Source of the DNA: Campylorhamphus procurvoides
Lineage: Eukaryota; Chordata; Aves; Passeriformes; Dendrocolaptidae
DNA length: 64,000 nt
Direction: 5' to 3'
NCBI GenBank assembly: GCA_013396655.1
Contig: WBMV01005050.1
Span: 62,001 to 126,000, forward strand
Shown: piece by piece, positions 12,535-26,410 of the stretch
How the letters are laid out: each line of letters starts with the position of its first letter
How positions within the stretch are numbered: the stretch's first letter is position 1
Position numbers and translations under genes: made by a program
The notes under the pieces: generated by a model
What the model saw: only the letters and a program-made list of their open reading frames with translations
What the model was told of the DNA's origin: nothing
Databases searched by the model: none

Positions 12535-15500
12535 TTTCCTTCCCCTGTGTACAAAAAGCAATCATGCAGACCACACAAGTCACATACAGACTAACACATC
12601 AGTTGCTTCCTCTGAAGCTCCTCTTGCTCCCTACGCCAGCCTTGGCCCAGACACTCATCTTCGGAGAGATGAAGGATATTTCACCCAAACAAATCTTTGC
12701 CTCTGAGCACCTCCCACTTGTCAACAATCCACAGACCTTAATGTGTGCCACATCTGCATCTTTCCCATTTTCTCCCCCCTGCACACTAGTATGTGATGCT
12801 TCTCCCCAAAAAGGCCTCCCAGCCACCCTGCTCAGCCCTGTCTTGTCAGAACAACATGCACACATCATCCTCTGCACTGCTCAGTCATCCAGGGAGTCAA
12901 GTTTGCTGCTGCCTCAGGGCCAGCCTTAGCTGTTTTCCCCAGTACCCAGAAAAAGGACAAGTGCTTTGCCTTACTACACTAAAAATTACTGGAACAACAC
13001 AATAATCTCTTGCTCAAACAATGCCAGTTACATACTTCATTATTTTAGGGAGAATATTTTGCAGTAGCTAAAGATAGTCCTTGGGTTTTATGTTATTTAC
13101 TTAAGTGTGTGTTGAGCAATCTAACCTTAGCACAGATAAACAAAGTATCCCAGAGAAAGTCCTGCCTCAGAAGCTTCCAGTTAGAAAGCAGGAAAGAAAA
13201 GGGAATTTAAAGTGCAAATAACCATAAATTAGGAAGCTGATCCCACTCTCTCATTTTACAGTAGCTTATTTCTATTATTTCTTTTGACTGCAAGCATCCC
13301 AAAGGTGGGACGCGAATCAGGACCCTGAGGACAACTGAATTGGATCTATCAGGCCACATGCAATGGCTCATCTTGCCCCCATACCTTCCCTTCCCACTGA
13401 TCCCAGACCCCTCTCATTTGTGAGATGCAGCAGCTGCCCAGCCCAGCAGAGATTGTTCTGCACCATCAGCACTGCTTCATGCAAACTGCTCCTGTGTTAA
13501 ACTCAGCCTGGCACTGGGGTGCATCAGAAAGGCTTTGACCTACCCTTTCATAACCCAGCTGCATGCCATGCAACATGACCACTTAGACCATGCCCAGAAT
13601 CTGCCTCTTGGACATGTATTTTCAGTTTTGTAAAACACACCCAGAAGCCACTGTTGTCTTTTCCCTTAGAGACACCACTTTATTCAGCATCCAAACTAAC
13701 AGAAGTCTGGGATATTCTGTTTCCACTGGGTGAAAACACATGAAGTGCTTTGTGCTGCAGCCTCTTCCTAGCAAGACACAAAACTCTTTAAATTGTACCC
13801 ATTTTCATACTGCAATGTCAAACCAGATGTGGGACCAGATTTACTGTAAAAGACTCTTTCTAACAAATCTCTAATGCCCTGAGCACAATTTTGAGCAATT
13901 ATAGCCTCACTTGTAAGCCCAGTGAGACTTACCATTTCACATAATTTTGACATGAGCCCAGTTGAAACTCAGTGGATGGGCTTAGTTTTTGGTATCTGCT
14001 GATGCTTGAAGTCAGCTTCAAACCCTCAGCAAAGACATTAACTCAGTGCATTAAAATAAGAAGACGACAGTTTGTACCTGGCTTCAGCACCTCTACATTT
14101 GGGATGCTTTTAATGTAGATTGTTGTTCCAATGAAATAGGAAAAGGCTTTTTGGAGCGTTTAGTGGAGTCAGACTCAAATCCCTGAAGCACAGATCAGTC
14201 TGAAATAAAAGCTTTTCTGGAAAACTAAAGAAAGCTGTCCCCAAGAGCTCACTGATACACACAGATGCAAATGCAGACGCCCACAAAGTGTAATTCCTAT
14301 TTTTTAGCACCAAGTCTCACTAGGTCCTTCTTTTTTACTGCTGTCATTTTTCAAGGTTTGTATTGAGGATCATTTTCAATGTATCCATCTAATGTAAAGA
14401 CCGGGGGGAGAGGGAGCAGTTCTTAATGGTGATTGAAAAGATACAGGCCAAAAGTCAATCCTAACACAAAGAGGCTCTGCAGTTGATACCACCAAGGAGA
14501 AGAAGAGAAGAAAGAAGGTATTAAAAGGGTGCCAGATCATCTTATCAGAGACCACACTCCACAGCAGAGCTGGGAAAAGAGCATCAAGCTGTTTGGCTTT
14601 CAGTCCACTGCCTTAACATGCTATACCACTTTTGTGAACCCCTACCACCTTACACTGGGGCAACCCCTTTTGAGAGGAGGGGAGTGTGGGGAAAAAGCAG
14701 AGAAGCCACAACCAGAGGCTTGTTCTATTAAGGTTAATTAGCTAAGCAGAACTCCAGGAGCAGCTTAGGGTCTGCAGACCCGGGCTCAGAGGGGTGTGGG
14801 GCTAAACAGGACTGCTTGCCATGACAGCCACAGTCCAGAGACAGCGAAAAATAGGAAAGGAGCAATTACAGAAGTCCTTGAGCCTGCTGTGTCATTTTGT
14901 TCATCATCTGTTTCATGTCATGTCTCATGCAACAACTGTGCTATGTGAAAGCAATTTATATAAAACTACCTTTTCCCGAGACAGCTCTGGGGGCTGAAGC
15001 TCAGACAGAACTTGATGAGTCTAAGCATTACAAGGCACTAATTACCTCAAAGGGGACTATAAACATACAGATTCATGGGGTTGTGGGAAGATGGTTTGGC
15101 AAGAGAAGTATCTAGAAAAATAGAAAGAAATGGCCACTGCACTTGGGGAAAAATGATTACAGATGACTATAGCAGGGGTTACAAGATACTATTTGGGAGA
15201 ATAAATGGACCTATTGGAGCAGTGTTGAAGAGGGAAGGGATTTCATCTATATGTTGAATAGCTTTGGAAACAACTTTGGCCAAGCAATACAAATAGGCCG
15301 TAAGAGAGTAAAAGAATTAACAGTCAGCAAACTACTCAACAGTAAAGCCATTGGTGTTTATAGCAAGAATCCCTTGTGAGGAAAAGGTTCTGCATGCCAA
15401 AACGTGGCAGTAGCTGATGTTTGCAATGTGGATACAGTCTGAAAGGAGCTGACGTTTCCTGAAATGGAGAGTCTGTTTTCTCCCGGTGTTTGAGCAACAC

Positions 15501-18500
15501 CTTATTGTCTTTTCACAAACTTGGAAGGCCATCAGGAAGGATTGCTAAATTTCTTTTTGTGTCAAGTAAGTCTGGAACTATTATTCAACCAAAACATTTC
15601 GAGAAGAATGTATTTCATACATGGAAGAACAAACCCACTTACAAGTCCATTTCAAATAACAAGACACACAGCTAGCATCAATCTGAACACACAGCATTAG
15701 TTCATCTAGCTGAGGAAAATGAGAAGCCAAGGATGGACCTTGACTTGAAAGAGATGGGAAAACCCAAGTAATTATATTTTTGTGCTCAACACACTGCAGC
15801 AAAAGCATTTGGTCATCCCTTTTCATCTGAAGTTAACCTTTTATTTCTGGATGAAGGAGAACCCTCACACTTGTTGTCTTGCATTTACTGTAAGATATCT
15901 ATTATCTGACTTCATCTGTTCACATCCTGGCTGGGATTTCCTGTCTGAAACTACAGGACAGAATTTACAAACCTATGATGAGACTTCTGAGCATCAGGCA
16001 AATGTTCCACCTCTCTCCACTGAAAACAGCAATCTTCCAAGTGCAGCAGAATTTAATACAAACAAGGTCATAAATGCCTACAAATAAATGAGTGGTTTTC
16101 ACCGGTAAGAGCCAATATGTCACAGTTTGCCATAAGGACTGTGTAGGTTAAGAAAATAATACTTGTACCTCATCAGAATAACAAATCCTGATGTAGTCTA
16201 ACTAGCTGGATTTTCTAAGGCTTCCAAATGCCTGAGGACACTTTCTGCCTTCTATCTACTCCACTCTCTAGGAGGTAACACACATGCAGCCTAATACATG
16301 GCTGCAAGCTCCTGTCTTTGTTAAGGAAGGTTCCTTTCTGTGGGAAGCAGGCTTTCTAAAAGTGGCCCATGGTGGCAGTGAGGTTCCTGCAGGCTCCAAT
16401 TCACAGTCCAGCAGGGTGCAAAAGCAGGAGGAGCCCTTGTTGCTAGAGCTTGATGCCTATCCCTGCTTCAGCCACAGCAGCGATCACAAACCAGAAAGCT
16501 CAGCTAATGGGATTTGTGGCCAGGCTGAAACTGGTACAAGTCACTTTGGTACACATGGTCGTACCTATAAAGGTAGGAGCAGGTATCTTAGCCAGCTGCT
16601 GCCCTCTGGACCAGGGCAAGGCAGACAACATGTTTTTGGGGACCTGAACTGAAGCCATGATCTCAGCACATCCATATAAATTAGCACCCATGGAGCAGCC
16701 ACAGAGATAGGACCTGAAACCACCCTGAATCATGAAGCAGAAGGAAAACACAGTTTTAGGAAGGAGACCAGAATGACCAGCTGCTGGCTATCAGTGAGCA
16801 CAGAGCTTGGTCTGTCTAAGAAAGGGTCCTCCTATCTCTGAGGCAAAGATTGGTCTTCAGCAAAATGTTCCACAGGTAATTTAACAACTGTGTTTGCATA
16901 GGCGAGCAGCTGATTAGTCTGGAGATCAGAAATATGTTAAAAGTGTATTATGGATGGGAAAAGCTCAGACTAACAAATAAGAACTTTGGATAAAGACAAT
17001 GTCTTCTTCATAAACTGGCTGATCAATCAGCTTTGGTTACTCTCAGAACAGAAAAGACCTGGAGACACACTGAGAGGCTTCTTTGTAGTTGTGAGGCACA
17101 CAAATTATTAAGTTTATCTTTTCTAGTACCTTCCCCCTTGCTTCAGCAAGTACCCCCTTCTGAAGTCACGTGCACTGAGAAGCTGAGGTGCAATGAATGA
17201 GCCCTTCTCACCTCTTCTGCTCTGGATAATTCCAGCTTTACTGCTGGCAGCCCATCAGACCTTTGTGCGTCCCATTTCTCCCCTGTCCACAATTTTTGAC
17301 CTCAGAGGTCTGGCTCATTTTTCCCCACTCACTGACAAAGCTCTTTAGATCTTGTCCTGACCAACGAATTTGTATAAACTTCACACCACCACTCTTATCA
17401 CTTTTCATAAAGCCCTCTCTTCCCCTTTCAGCCATGCTCCATCATGCAGGGAGAGTTCAGAAACTCCTCAGTACTGATCAATTCATAGAGATCACTCAGG
17501 ATTATTTGCATGATGGACATTAGTGCCTTTCTCCTGAGTTGATCTTCCCTTGATCAGACTTTAGCACTGTAGCAAGGTTAGAAAAGTCCTCAGGAATTGG
17601 GAGGGCCAAGTAAATCATCATAATAAAATTAAGTTATTACTAATCATAGCTCCACCAAATTTGGTGACTACAATACAGTCACAGTTGAGAACTGAACTCT
17701 CCCTGTGGACTCTGATTCAAGCAGCACTCAGCCCAAATATCTGAGAGATCCTATCGAAAACAAGGTTTGCCAAGCAGAGAGGAAATAACTAAAAGCGGAA
17801 GAAAAACATTTGTGGTTTCTCTCTTTTGCAAAATAAGAGGGGAGACAAAGTAAAAATGTACTCTTATAACCAAACCTTCCCAGTTGAACCAATGGGCAGA
17901 CGTGGCTTCCTTGGACTGTGTTAACCTTACCAAGGACACGAGAGATGTGATGAGAAGGGCCAGTGGAGAGCACCAGGAATGACATCCCTGGCAAGGTAAG
18001 TGTTGCCTGGCAAAACCTCCCTGTTCTGATTGCTGGTGTTTTGGAGAGGTGCTGCTGTCTAAAAGCTGAGCCTGAACCTGCAAGCCTATAAACAATCTGG
18101 TCCCTCTTCCTTTAGATATGCAGTGACCTTGATTCTTTTTGAACAACTCTACCAATTGATTTCAGGTCTGTGCTTGTTAGAGGCCAAATTAATTGCTGTT
18201 TTACTCTCTTGGGCTTTTTTTCTTGAAATATTTTTTTCTGTGTAACAACTGACCATTGCAATTTACCTCCTTGGACTACTTGGATCATGTTAAGTTGTTT
18301 AATGAAGAAGCGTTTAATGAGTAATCAGACAAGTTCTGCCTCATTTCCAAAGGCAAATCAGGAAGTTGGCTGATGGCAGTGAATTTATTTGCAGAGTTGC
18401 CACTCCTGTTTGAGAAGGGGTCAAAACTCATGTACCTGCTGTTTGCCAAGAGGAAATACATTGTAAACCCTTCTGGAGAAAAACCATCCTTATTCTAGGT

Positions 18501-21125
18501 TACGCATTACCAAACATATCATTAGGTCTAAATTATATCACTGATTATATTTATCAGATAGGAAGGTTCTGGGTTTTTTTACTATTGAATTTACAGTAAA
18601 ATATGCTTCGATCAATCCAGAAAGCATCAGGATATACTGGTAGTTCTCTAAGCAGAGGTTTAACAGGTGAGAAAGCTCAAATATAATGAAAATAAGAGTT
18701 TTAAAGACAAAAAGAGATCATTCTTTGCAAGTACAGATTTCACCATGGTCTGCCTCAGTCAATCCTGTTCGCTCTGAGGCTTTCTAGCCTGCATATTTTC
18801 ATGTGGCTGAATCTACCTCATAGCTTTTTTTCTTTATTTAGGTAATTCATAGTGATGGAGAAACATAACAATTGCTACTTGCTAGTTCGTAGTGCTAGGC
18901 GAGCTATTTCCTAATGGTAGTGGCATTTGATTTCTGAAGCAAAAAGAAAATGTTTTAGTAAGAAAGAATCTGTGCAAATTATTTGAATAACGAGTAGAAA
19001 GCTGTGTCAGCAGTCCCTGCCCCTCTCTTTCACTTTCTGCAGCTGTTCATGACTGATCTGTGGCTGTACAGAGACTGAGCATGAATACTCAGTACTGTTG
19101 GTGACCTGCCCCAGGAAACCCAACCTCTCTGAGTTACATCAGCCAGGGTGCGACAGGATATGACCAAAGGATGTGATTTGGGTCACGTTGTGTACTCTGA
19201 GCAGAAAATGCATTGTTCTGCCCTCCTCTCTTGGACCATTTGCAGGGATCATTTCCTGGGCTCAAAAATACACTTGGATAAAACACGTGCAGAGTAAGTT
19301 CAGCTAAGCAATTTGCAACAATCTGTGCATTTTACTGCACTGAACAGTTCTCCCCCATCCATATTCAGACAAGAGAGCAAGGAAAGGCTGGAGATACCTG
19401 TGTAACAGCCAAACCTCACTAAAAGCAACCCTCAGCAATCTCCCTGTAGGTCACTGAAGTCCATGTCCACCAGCTGCAGATACAACAGCCTTTCCTAAGC
19501 CAGGAAACCAGAGAGAGAAAATCCAGCTCAGTGCTGAGGCTTCTTCCTCTGAAGCAATGCCGCTTCTCAAGGTCAGTTATAAAAGGGTTATTTTTGCAGG
19601 TAAAAGCATCACATGAACAGTAGGCAAAGCTTAACCATGGGTGGGCATTGGATGTGCTGAGGCTAAGTGTCTGGAACATGAAATTCTTTGTCTGCTTCTC
19701 AGGAAAACAAAACAAGCCTGGCAATAGCAACTTGTGTTTCATCAGACAAGCTACACTGTCTCTTGGAAAGAGCTTTGACCCTCCCACTAGGAAGAGCCAG
19801 GGACCCCCTGTGGCTGGGAGAGCCAGCCTGCACCTGGAGAGCAGGGATAAATGAACATGTGGGGACCAAACTTTCAAGGTGGGTGAGTCACAACCTCACA
19901 GCAGGAGCATTCAAAATTCAGGCCTGTGATAGATAAATTGAGAGGAGTGCAAGTGGGGAAGGAGAGATCTGGTTTTTCAAGCAGGAAGGGGGATGAGGAA
20001 GGGTAAAGATGCTTGGGAAAGGTACAGAATCCTCCCCACCACCCTCTGAACAGTCCCCATGAATTCCTTCTGCCAGTCATCCTGCCTACCCTTTCTCCCT
20101 AAAAGTGAATTTTTCCCCTTACCACTACTAGTATGCATTTTGATCAGCATGGTTTCCCACAGAGAGAACAAACTTGAAGGGGCTAATACACAAAAATGTA
20201 ACTGATTGCTGTCACCAATCCCCTAAAGACCTGCACTATGTCTCTAGCCTGTCCTCCTACATCCAAGCTTAGGAGTTCTCTCTGCTCCTGGAGAGTTTGG
20301 CCCCAGTAATCAAGGTGGGCTAATTGATGATAATTAAGATTCCATAACTACTGATTACCTTTGTTTGTACATTACAGCTTACTTTTTAAAAAAACAAGAT
20401 CATTTTCATTAGCTTTCTCTCACATAAATTTTCTCTTTCAAAGAAAAGCATTCTCCAAGTGCTTTACCATTAAACAGTGACAGGCATTTTATCAGAAGTA
20501 GCATATTTTAAGCAAATATTGCCATTTAAAAGAAATTTTCAAGTTGTACTTTCAAGCCTTGAAACTGGAAGCTATTGTTCTTTCCACTCAGTGGGAAAAC
20601 ACTTAGAATGAGTCAAATGCTAACCCAAGAGTATGCCATGAATATTGAATGCTTAAACCACTAACAGCATCTGGGGAACAGCCTGAAAAGCAGAGACTCT
20701 TCTCTGCCTGTGAGTGATACAACAAGGGGTGTAAATATATGCCATTACTGGGTTTGGAGCATGTGGTGGGCTGTGCTCTGACCCTCAGACATTCTGTCCA
20801 AGACCAAATCAACAGTTCTCCTCAATCAGCAGTGAAAAAGAGATCTAAACAGGTTTGCAGAAGTTTTAGGCATGCCAATATGTTACAGGACAAAAATTAA
20901 TGATACTCAGCTAATCTTTGTGATCCTTCTGATTTAAAACTCAGTGGTTGTGCCTACAGGACAAAAAAAGCTGGAAGGGTATTAATGGCCCATAATTGAT
21001 CCACATTGTATTCTTGTTGGAAAGACTCTCAATACATTTCCTGAATAAGGAGCAAATAGGGATGAAACCCAGATATATATTTATGCTCTTCCCTCTGCCT
21101 AATTACTGATCAAGATCTTCCTGTC
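12535..21125. other. Non-coding unique sequence
   Basis: No gene, RNA or confident repeat found. It contains a 152-codon open frame on the minus strand (19419-19877) with no family resemblance. It also has one consensus splice donor (CAAG|GTAAGTG at 17995/17996), but the segment upstream of it closes with a stop codon before the donor. Confidence 0.5.
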
Positions 21126-21174
21126 CTATACCTGAACTGCACTGGGCTCCCTGCCCAAAAGGGCATCCAAACAA

Positions 21175-21275
21175 ATGCCTTTTGCTGCATCACATGCTCC
21201 CTGCCCAGGGGAGCAGGGTTAGAACTACATGACCTTTATGGTCCCTTTCAACCCAAACCATTCTGTGATTCTATT
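21175..21275 (+). mobile_element. CR1 LINE 3'-end fragment
   Basis: The segment reads through 'ctccctgcccaggggagcag', 'actacatgacctttatggtc', 'caacccaaaccattctgtga' and 'ttctatt'. This is the characteristic 3' end of avian CR1 (chicken repeat 1), a LINE that ends in short ATTCTRTG-type repeats rather than poly(A). CR1 copies are usually cut short at the 5' end, and no reverse-transcriptase coding part is visible here. Weaker similarity may extend left to about 21130. Confidence 0.88.
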
Positions 21276-21279
21276 ATCT

Positions 21280-24200
21280 TCTACTTATCTTTTATATCCT
21301 TATAGAAAGCCTAATCTTGGTTTCTGGACCTTACCTCTTCTTACAGAAATGACTGCAATATCCACACATTGAACATGAGTAGGGAACACTCCAAAGGATT
21401 TTGTGGCCTTTAGGGATGCTCAACCAGAGCTGGTCTAAGTTCAGGGAGATTTCTCTCTAAGGTAGCTTGTCAATCTGTTGGCTTCATCCTGCAGGTTGTC
21501 TGACACTTAAAAGGGGCCAAAAGGCTCTTCTAGATGGTGAAAAGGAGCAGTAGGGACTGAACACCTGAGAAGAGGGTATTTGTTCATGTGGTCATGGAAA
21601 GAATTAAAGAAGGGAAAAGGAATCTTACTTTACAAAATCATCTGAAGTGAAAGAAATTACATCTGTCACTAAGGTTCATAGTGACAGGTTGAGAGATGCT
21701 GCCTTGGCTTGCTGGGCACCAGAATGTTCTTTCTTCAGAAACTTCACATGATGTCTTGAGACAGGCAATCATGTGAGGGTCTGGTGCAGGAACTTGGCCA
21801 TGGGGAGGAGGTGACCATGAAGCACCCACATCCCTGACCCCCTCTTTGCTCCTGGGCCACAAGTAAACAAATTCACTTTCACTGCACTTCACCTCCCTCT
21901 GAGTACTAAATGGTTCCACCAGTGCCATTTCTATCAGAAGAGATGAACTCTTTTGCCAATACAGCATCTCTAAATATCTCTAGCAGGACACCTTGCAGGA
22001 CTATATTTTGCCTCACATTACTCTTGTATATCTTCCTAAAAATAAGACACCCTTGTGTAATGATAGCACTGATTATTTCACTCCCCTTTCTGATTCAAAG
22101 CAGTGCAGAAAATATTGTTTTTCCATGCTACAACCAAACAGACCTCTGTTGTTGAAGAAACAGAAAAGAAAATGCCTACGCAGACTTTTCTACCACAATA
22201 ATTGGTGGGGTTTTACCCCCAAAACCTGGTTCTGATATTGGCCAAGAGATCTTGTGAGCTGCACACCCTCATTGCTGGGCTGACCTCTGCAGCATAAACA
22301 CTCATCAGAATAAGAAGCATCACCAATGATGAATTATCCCAACAAGTGTTTCCTCAGAGACCCTGTGCTTCAGAAAGCCCCTCTGAAAATCAAGCTTTCT
22401 GCTTCCTCTAGAATGAACAGTTTGATGCTGAAAGGCAGGACTAGCAGATGATGCTGTTCCCACAGTAATTAATCAGCAAATTAAAGGTGGCACAGAGCTA
22501 GAACTCCTGTCCCTCCTGCCCAGACCTCACAAAAAACATCCTTCTCAATGCAGGATGCCTTGATATGAGGTGAGGGATAAGAATGAAGAGATTTTACAGT
22601 CATTTAAGCCCCCATGCAGGTACACAACTCACTTTGCAGCCCTGACAGGGATGAGGCCCACTTCAACAGAGATGAGAAAAGGGCTCCTTTTCTGCATTTA
22701 GCGAGACATTCTTCAATTTATTTTATGGCTACAGATGACATAGCTGTCTAGAGGCACTCTGGTGAGGAGAAGAGAGGAGAAAAGCCAGTGTGGGGGTGGA
22801 GAGCTGCAGCTCTGCCCCTCCATTTGATGTGGTCTCTTTTAAAGGTCACCCACTGGGACCCGACATCAATCAAACTATTTTTGTAAAAATGAAGATTTAT
22901 ATAACACGTTTGTGCTATAGGTCTTGGTTCTTTTTTTCTTAAATTACTAAAAGAAATATAATAACTTTCACAGGCATATCGCAGGAGACTGCCAACATTT
23001 CAAACATTTCCTTGATGTAGGATGATCACAATTGAAAGGAATGTGAATTTTATCCAGCCGTCGGTAAGGTTTTGTTTTCCTTAATTCCCGAGACTAAATC
23101 ACTGGGTAGTTTTTAGCCTCCAACCTAAATCTTAATTGAAGCTAGCTGTCATTTAGGTTACTGCACTACTCTTATAACCAAAGCACTAGGGCACCTTTGA
23201 GGAAGGACTGGGACAGTCCCTGAGACAGGGACCCTCAGCACTTCTCACTAGTGTGAGCTGGTTGTGCAAGAGAGCTCTCCAATACATAAGAAAAAGCAGT
23301 CAAGGTTTGTTTTCAGTATCAAATCCCTGAATTTGAAGTGCTCTCCTCCTCAAACCTGTGAACAGTGTAAGGCAAAGCCAGCCAGAATTCCCACAGACTG
23401 GTGGTTTGTGTCCCAGGGGGGCTTTTTGGTTTTGCTTTGTGCTGCATATACAGGGGTGATTTTTTCTTTTTCTCCAACATGAGAGTTCAGCTTCTCTCTC
23501 AAGAACTGTACAAAAACCAAACCCTTCCATCCCCCACCAAAACTCACCAGCAGCTGGGTTCCATCCAGGTGTCTGCAGAGGTGTTGAAGAAAACAAGTGG
23601 TTTAGCTGTATGACTGAGACACTGAAATTAGTACTCAAGATCCTGATAGGGAGGAGAAAATTTGGGATATTTCAGTGCCATTCCTACTGCAATAACTTGG
23701 AACACCTCCAAGCACTCTGGCAGCCAAAAGGCAACATTTTCCACAGCAAAATAATTCAGGTCCCTTTTCAACAGGAGCTGAGGGCAGTTTCTGTCCCCTC
23801 TACCAGAGTCATCCACAGATGCAAGGAGATGGGAATGGAAACACCAAGCCCAACCCACTGTTCACCTCCCCAGCAGCAATAAATCCACACCAACACCAAC
23901 GGAGGGCAAAAGCCTTGCCAAAGGTGGGAGTGAGAGAGAAGGAAGAGAATAGTGTGTTTGCCATCTCCCTCAGCCCTCTCCCCCCATCTCCATGGCATCC
24001 CTCAGGCAACATGAGGGATGGTCTGGAGGCTTTGTTTAATTTGGAGGAAAACCTAGAAGCACTCTCAGTTTTCTGAGACGAGTCTGGGGAAGAACCACTT
24101 AAATTGTAATGCCAAGGCTTAGCTTTAACTAGGAATTTAGCCCCAAGTTTCACTTAAATACTGATAATTTAGACTGACTGTTCAGGTTCTGCCAGCATCA

Positions 24201-24875
24201 GTGAAAACAGACAGGCTATTTCTCACCCTGAAAACAAATAGGGAAAAGGTGAAATCCAGGAAACCCTGGAGGGACCCATTTCTCTCTTTCTAGAAGGGCT
24301 GGATTCCTAGCCTGGGACTGCATGTCTAACTTTCTGACAATTAAAATTAGGTCAGATGTGTCTGGGTTTCTGCACAATGGCTTCTCCCTTTTAAGCAGAC
24401 AGTGAAACTCATTCCTGCCTCACAAGGGTGAAGTCAACAGTGGGTGCACATCGTGCACACCAAGTGCTAAAAAGAAAATAAAAAGCCTGAACACCCCAGC
24501 ACTTCACAGCTTTCATTCCAAACAGCACCAGCATCTCCCAGAAATAGAACTAACTGTTCATTTTATGTGAGCTGTTCAGAGTTCACACATCAGATTCACG
24601 CTTCATATCAGGATTCAGCTAAATAATGAATCGCAGTGAGAATGTCACTTTAGAGAAGATTCCAAATAAATACCAACAGACTTCTGATTTTATTTTTTAA
24701 GATATACCAAGGTCATAGCTTAATAATGATAAATAAAAGTGACTGCTACTTCTTACCACAGCTCTCAATCATAGAAAGCTTCGGCCAAAACCCTACTAAT
24801 TGAAGAGTACAGGTTGGGGAGCAACTGGCTGCTGGAAGGGGTACAGGAACCCTGGCAGAGAGCTGGTTCCACATG
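21280..24875. other. Non-coding unique sequence
   Basis: No gene or repeat recognised. An AT-rich block at about 22860-23095 keeps an unusual number of CpG dinucleotides (see findings). Several short overlapping open frames at 23260-24150 lie on both strands and match nothing I know. Confidence 0.5.
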
Positions 24876-24879
24876 TGCC

Positions 24880-25285
24880 AGCAGCACGCAGTGGCAGCTG
24901 GCACAGTCCTGGCCAGCAGATCTGGGGAAGGGGTTATTCCCCTTTGCTCTGGGCTCATTAGAGCATAGCTAGACACCATGTCCAGTTTCACCCATCCCAC
25001 TCCCCCACCAATACAGGAAAGACGCTGATAGCCTAAAATGAGCTTAGCACAGAGCCACTACGATGGTCACAGCTAGAGCACCCAACCTGTGAAGAGAGGC
25101 TGAGGGACCAGGAATCATTCAACCTGGAGAAGTGATGGCTTTGGGGTGATTTATCAGCAGCCCTACAGTACCTATGAGAAGGTTGCCATGAAGCCTGAGA
25201 CAGGCTCTTCAGAGGTGCATGATAGGAGGATGAGGCACAAAAGCTGTACATAAAAACAAGACAGTTTCTGACCCCATATGAAGAA
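24880..25285 (+). mobile_element. CR1 LINE fragment, distal ORF2 / 3' region
   Basis: The order of blocks follows the distal part of avian CR1: 'gccagcagatctggggaagg', then 'ccctttgctctgggctcatt', 'ccatgtccagtttcaccc', 'agagaggctgagggacca', 'tcattcaacctggagaagtg', 'gtgcatgataggaggatgag' and a decayed tail. The fragment lacks the CR1 3' tip with its octamer repeat, so it is broken at both ends. Many differences from the usual CR1 sequence, together with small indels, make it an old copy with no intact reading frame. Short open frames across it are accidental. Confidence 0.82.
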
Positions 25286-25289
25286 ATTA

Positions 25290-26340
25290 CAAGGTCCTTT
25301 GTATTCCCACAACTTTGTGATTGTAACAGTTATTAATTTGGAATATATTTTCCTTCTTGACTACCATGGGTGGAACAGTCCTGAGGAGAACACCAAGAGA
25401 CTGGGTGAAATTTCACAGTGCAAAACATGAGATTACTAGCACATTTTACAAGTTATGAATATATTCAGTAACTTTTTACTGAAGACAAGGTATATTGTGC
25501 CAGGCTTCTTCCCAAGTCCACAACAAAGGCAATATGAGCCTGTCCTCACGTGACACAGCAGCAGAAAAGGCTGGTGCCACCTTCCACATTACCAGGGGAG
25601 ATGCTTCCAGCAGATGGAGATGAGCTGCCTAGTCTGAGAAGGGCTCTGGGAAGCCTGAAGAAACTGGGGTTAACTCTGCAATTTCACAGTCTGTTTCTGT
25701 TGGCAGAAGCAGGAGGCCACAGGGTGAAGTGAATCAAGAATCCAGTCTCAGTTAAAAATAACAACATGGGGGGAAAGGGCTGTTGGAGGGTGAGGAGAGC
25801 AGGGCAGTGGCCAGCTCTGCTTCCAGCTGGGCAAACTCCCAGGAGGTGGCACAGGATGAAGGGTGGGACTGCTGCTCCCAGCAGCCACCAGCTCATGCTG
25901 GCTGGGACCTCTTGAAGTGGAAACCCAGCTGGTTTCCAACTGAGATGCTGAACTTGAGTGAAGAAAGGTGAAGGAGGTTCTGACTGCTGCCCCAAAACAC
26001 TCTCAGTGGGGCAATACAGCAGAAAAGAGTGAGTGACCAGAACTGACAGTGTCATTCCCACACACTGAAAATGTGTTTATTCTGGTCAGTAATATGTTTA
26101 AGTTGGAAATTGAATAAGGGTTCATTTCCTCTTCATTTCATTTATTTTCTTCAGCCTTCAGCATTTTTGCCTCCACAAATAAAACAATGCCCAAGCCAGA
26201 ATCCCTTCAGCATCCCCCCTCCATTATTAAATGCCTGCAAAACAACCTCTCTGTCAGCCCATCCTGGTGACAGGCAGAGCCACAGTACTATGGGGATACA
26301 ATGACAAACAGTCCTCAGAGAAGCAATACCTTGCATTAGG
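25290..26340. other. Non-coding unique sequence
   Basis: Nothing recognisable. A 125-codon open frame on the minus strand (25684-26061) is low-complexity in feel (Pro, Leu and Ser rich) and matches no known family. Confidence 0.5.
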
Positions 26341-26344
26341 CGAA

Positions 26345-26410
26345 ATTAAAGAAATTAAGAAAACAACAGACAAGCTTTCAAGTACACAGGTCTGAAGAAA
26401 ATGCCCCATG
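26345..26410 (+). repeat. Possible ancient interspersed repeat remnant (second piece)
   Basis: 'agacaagctttcaagtacac' followed by 'aggtctgaagaaaatg' resembles the 'GACAAGCTTTCGAG ... TTCAGGTCTGGGAAA' block of the reptile-wide repeat suggested at about 2955-3065. Only about 40 bases are informative, so the call is tentative and the family is not named. Confidence 0.3.

Noticed and set aside
17884..17995. Segment with acceptor CCAAACCTTCCCAG and perfect donor CAAG|GTAAGTG
   Set aside because: All three frames contain a stop before the donor, so it is not a coding internal exon. A non-coding exon cannot be argued without transcripts.
19419..19877. 152-codon open frame on the minus strand
   Set aside because: No family resemblance, no exon structure and a non-ATG-like context. 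Frames of this length are expected now and then in 64 kb read in six frames.
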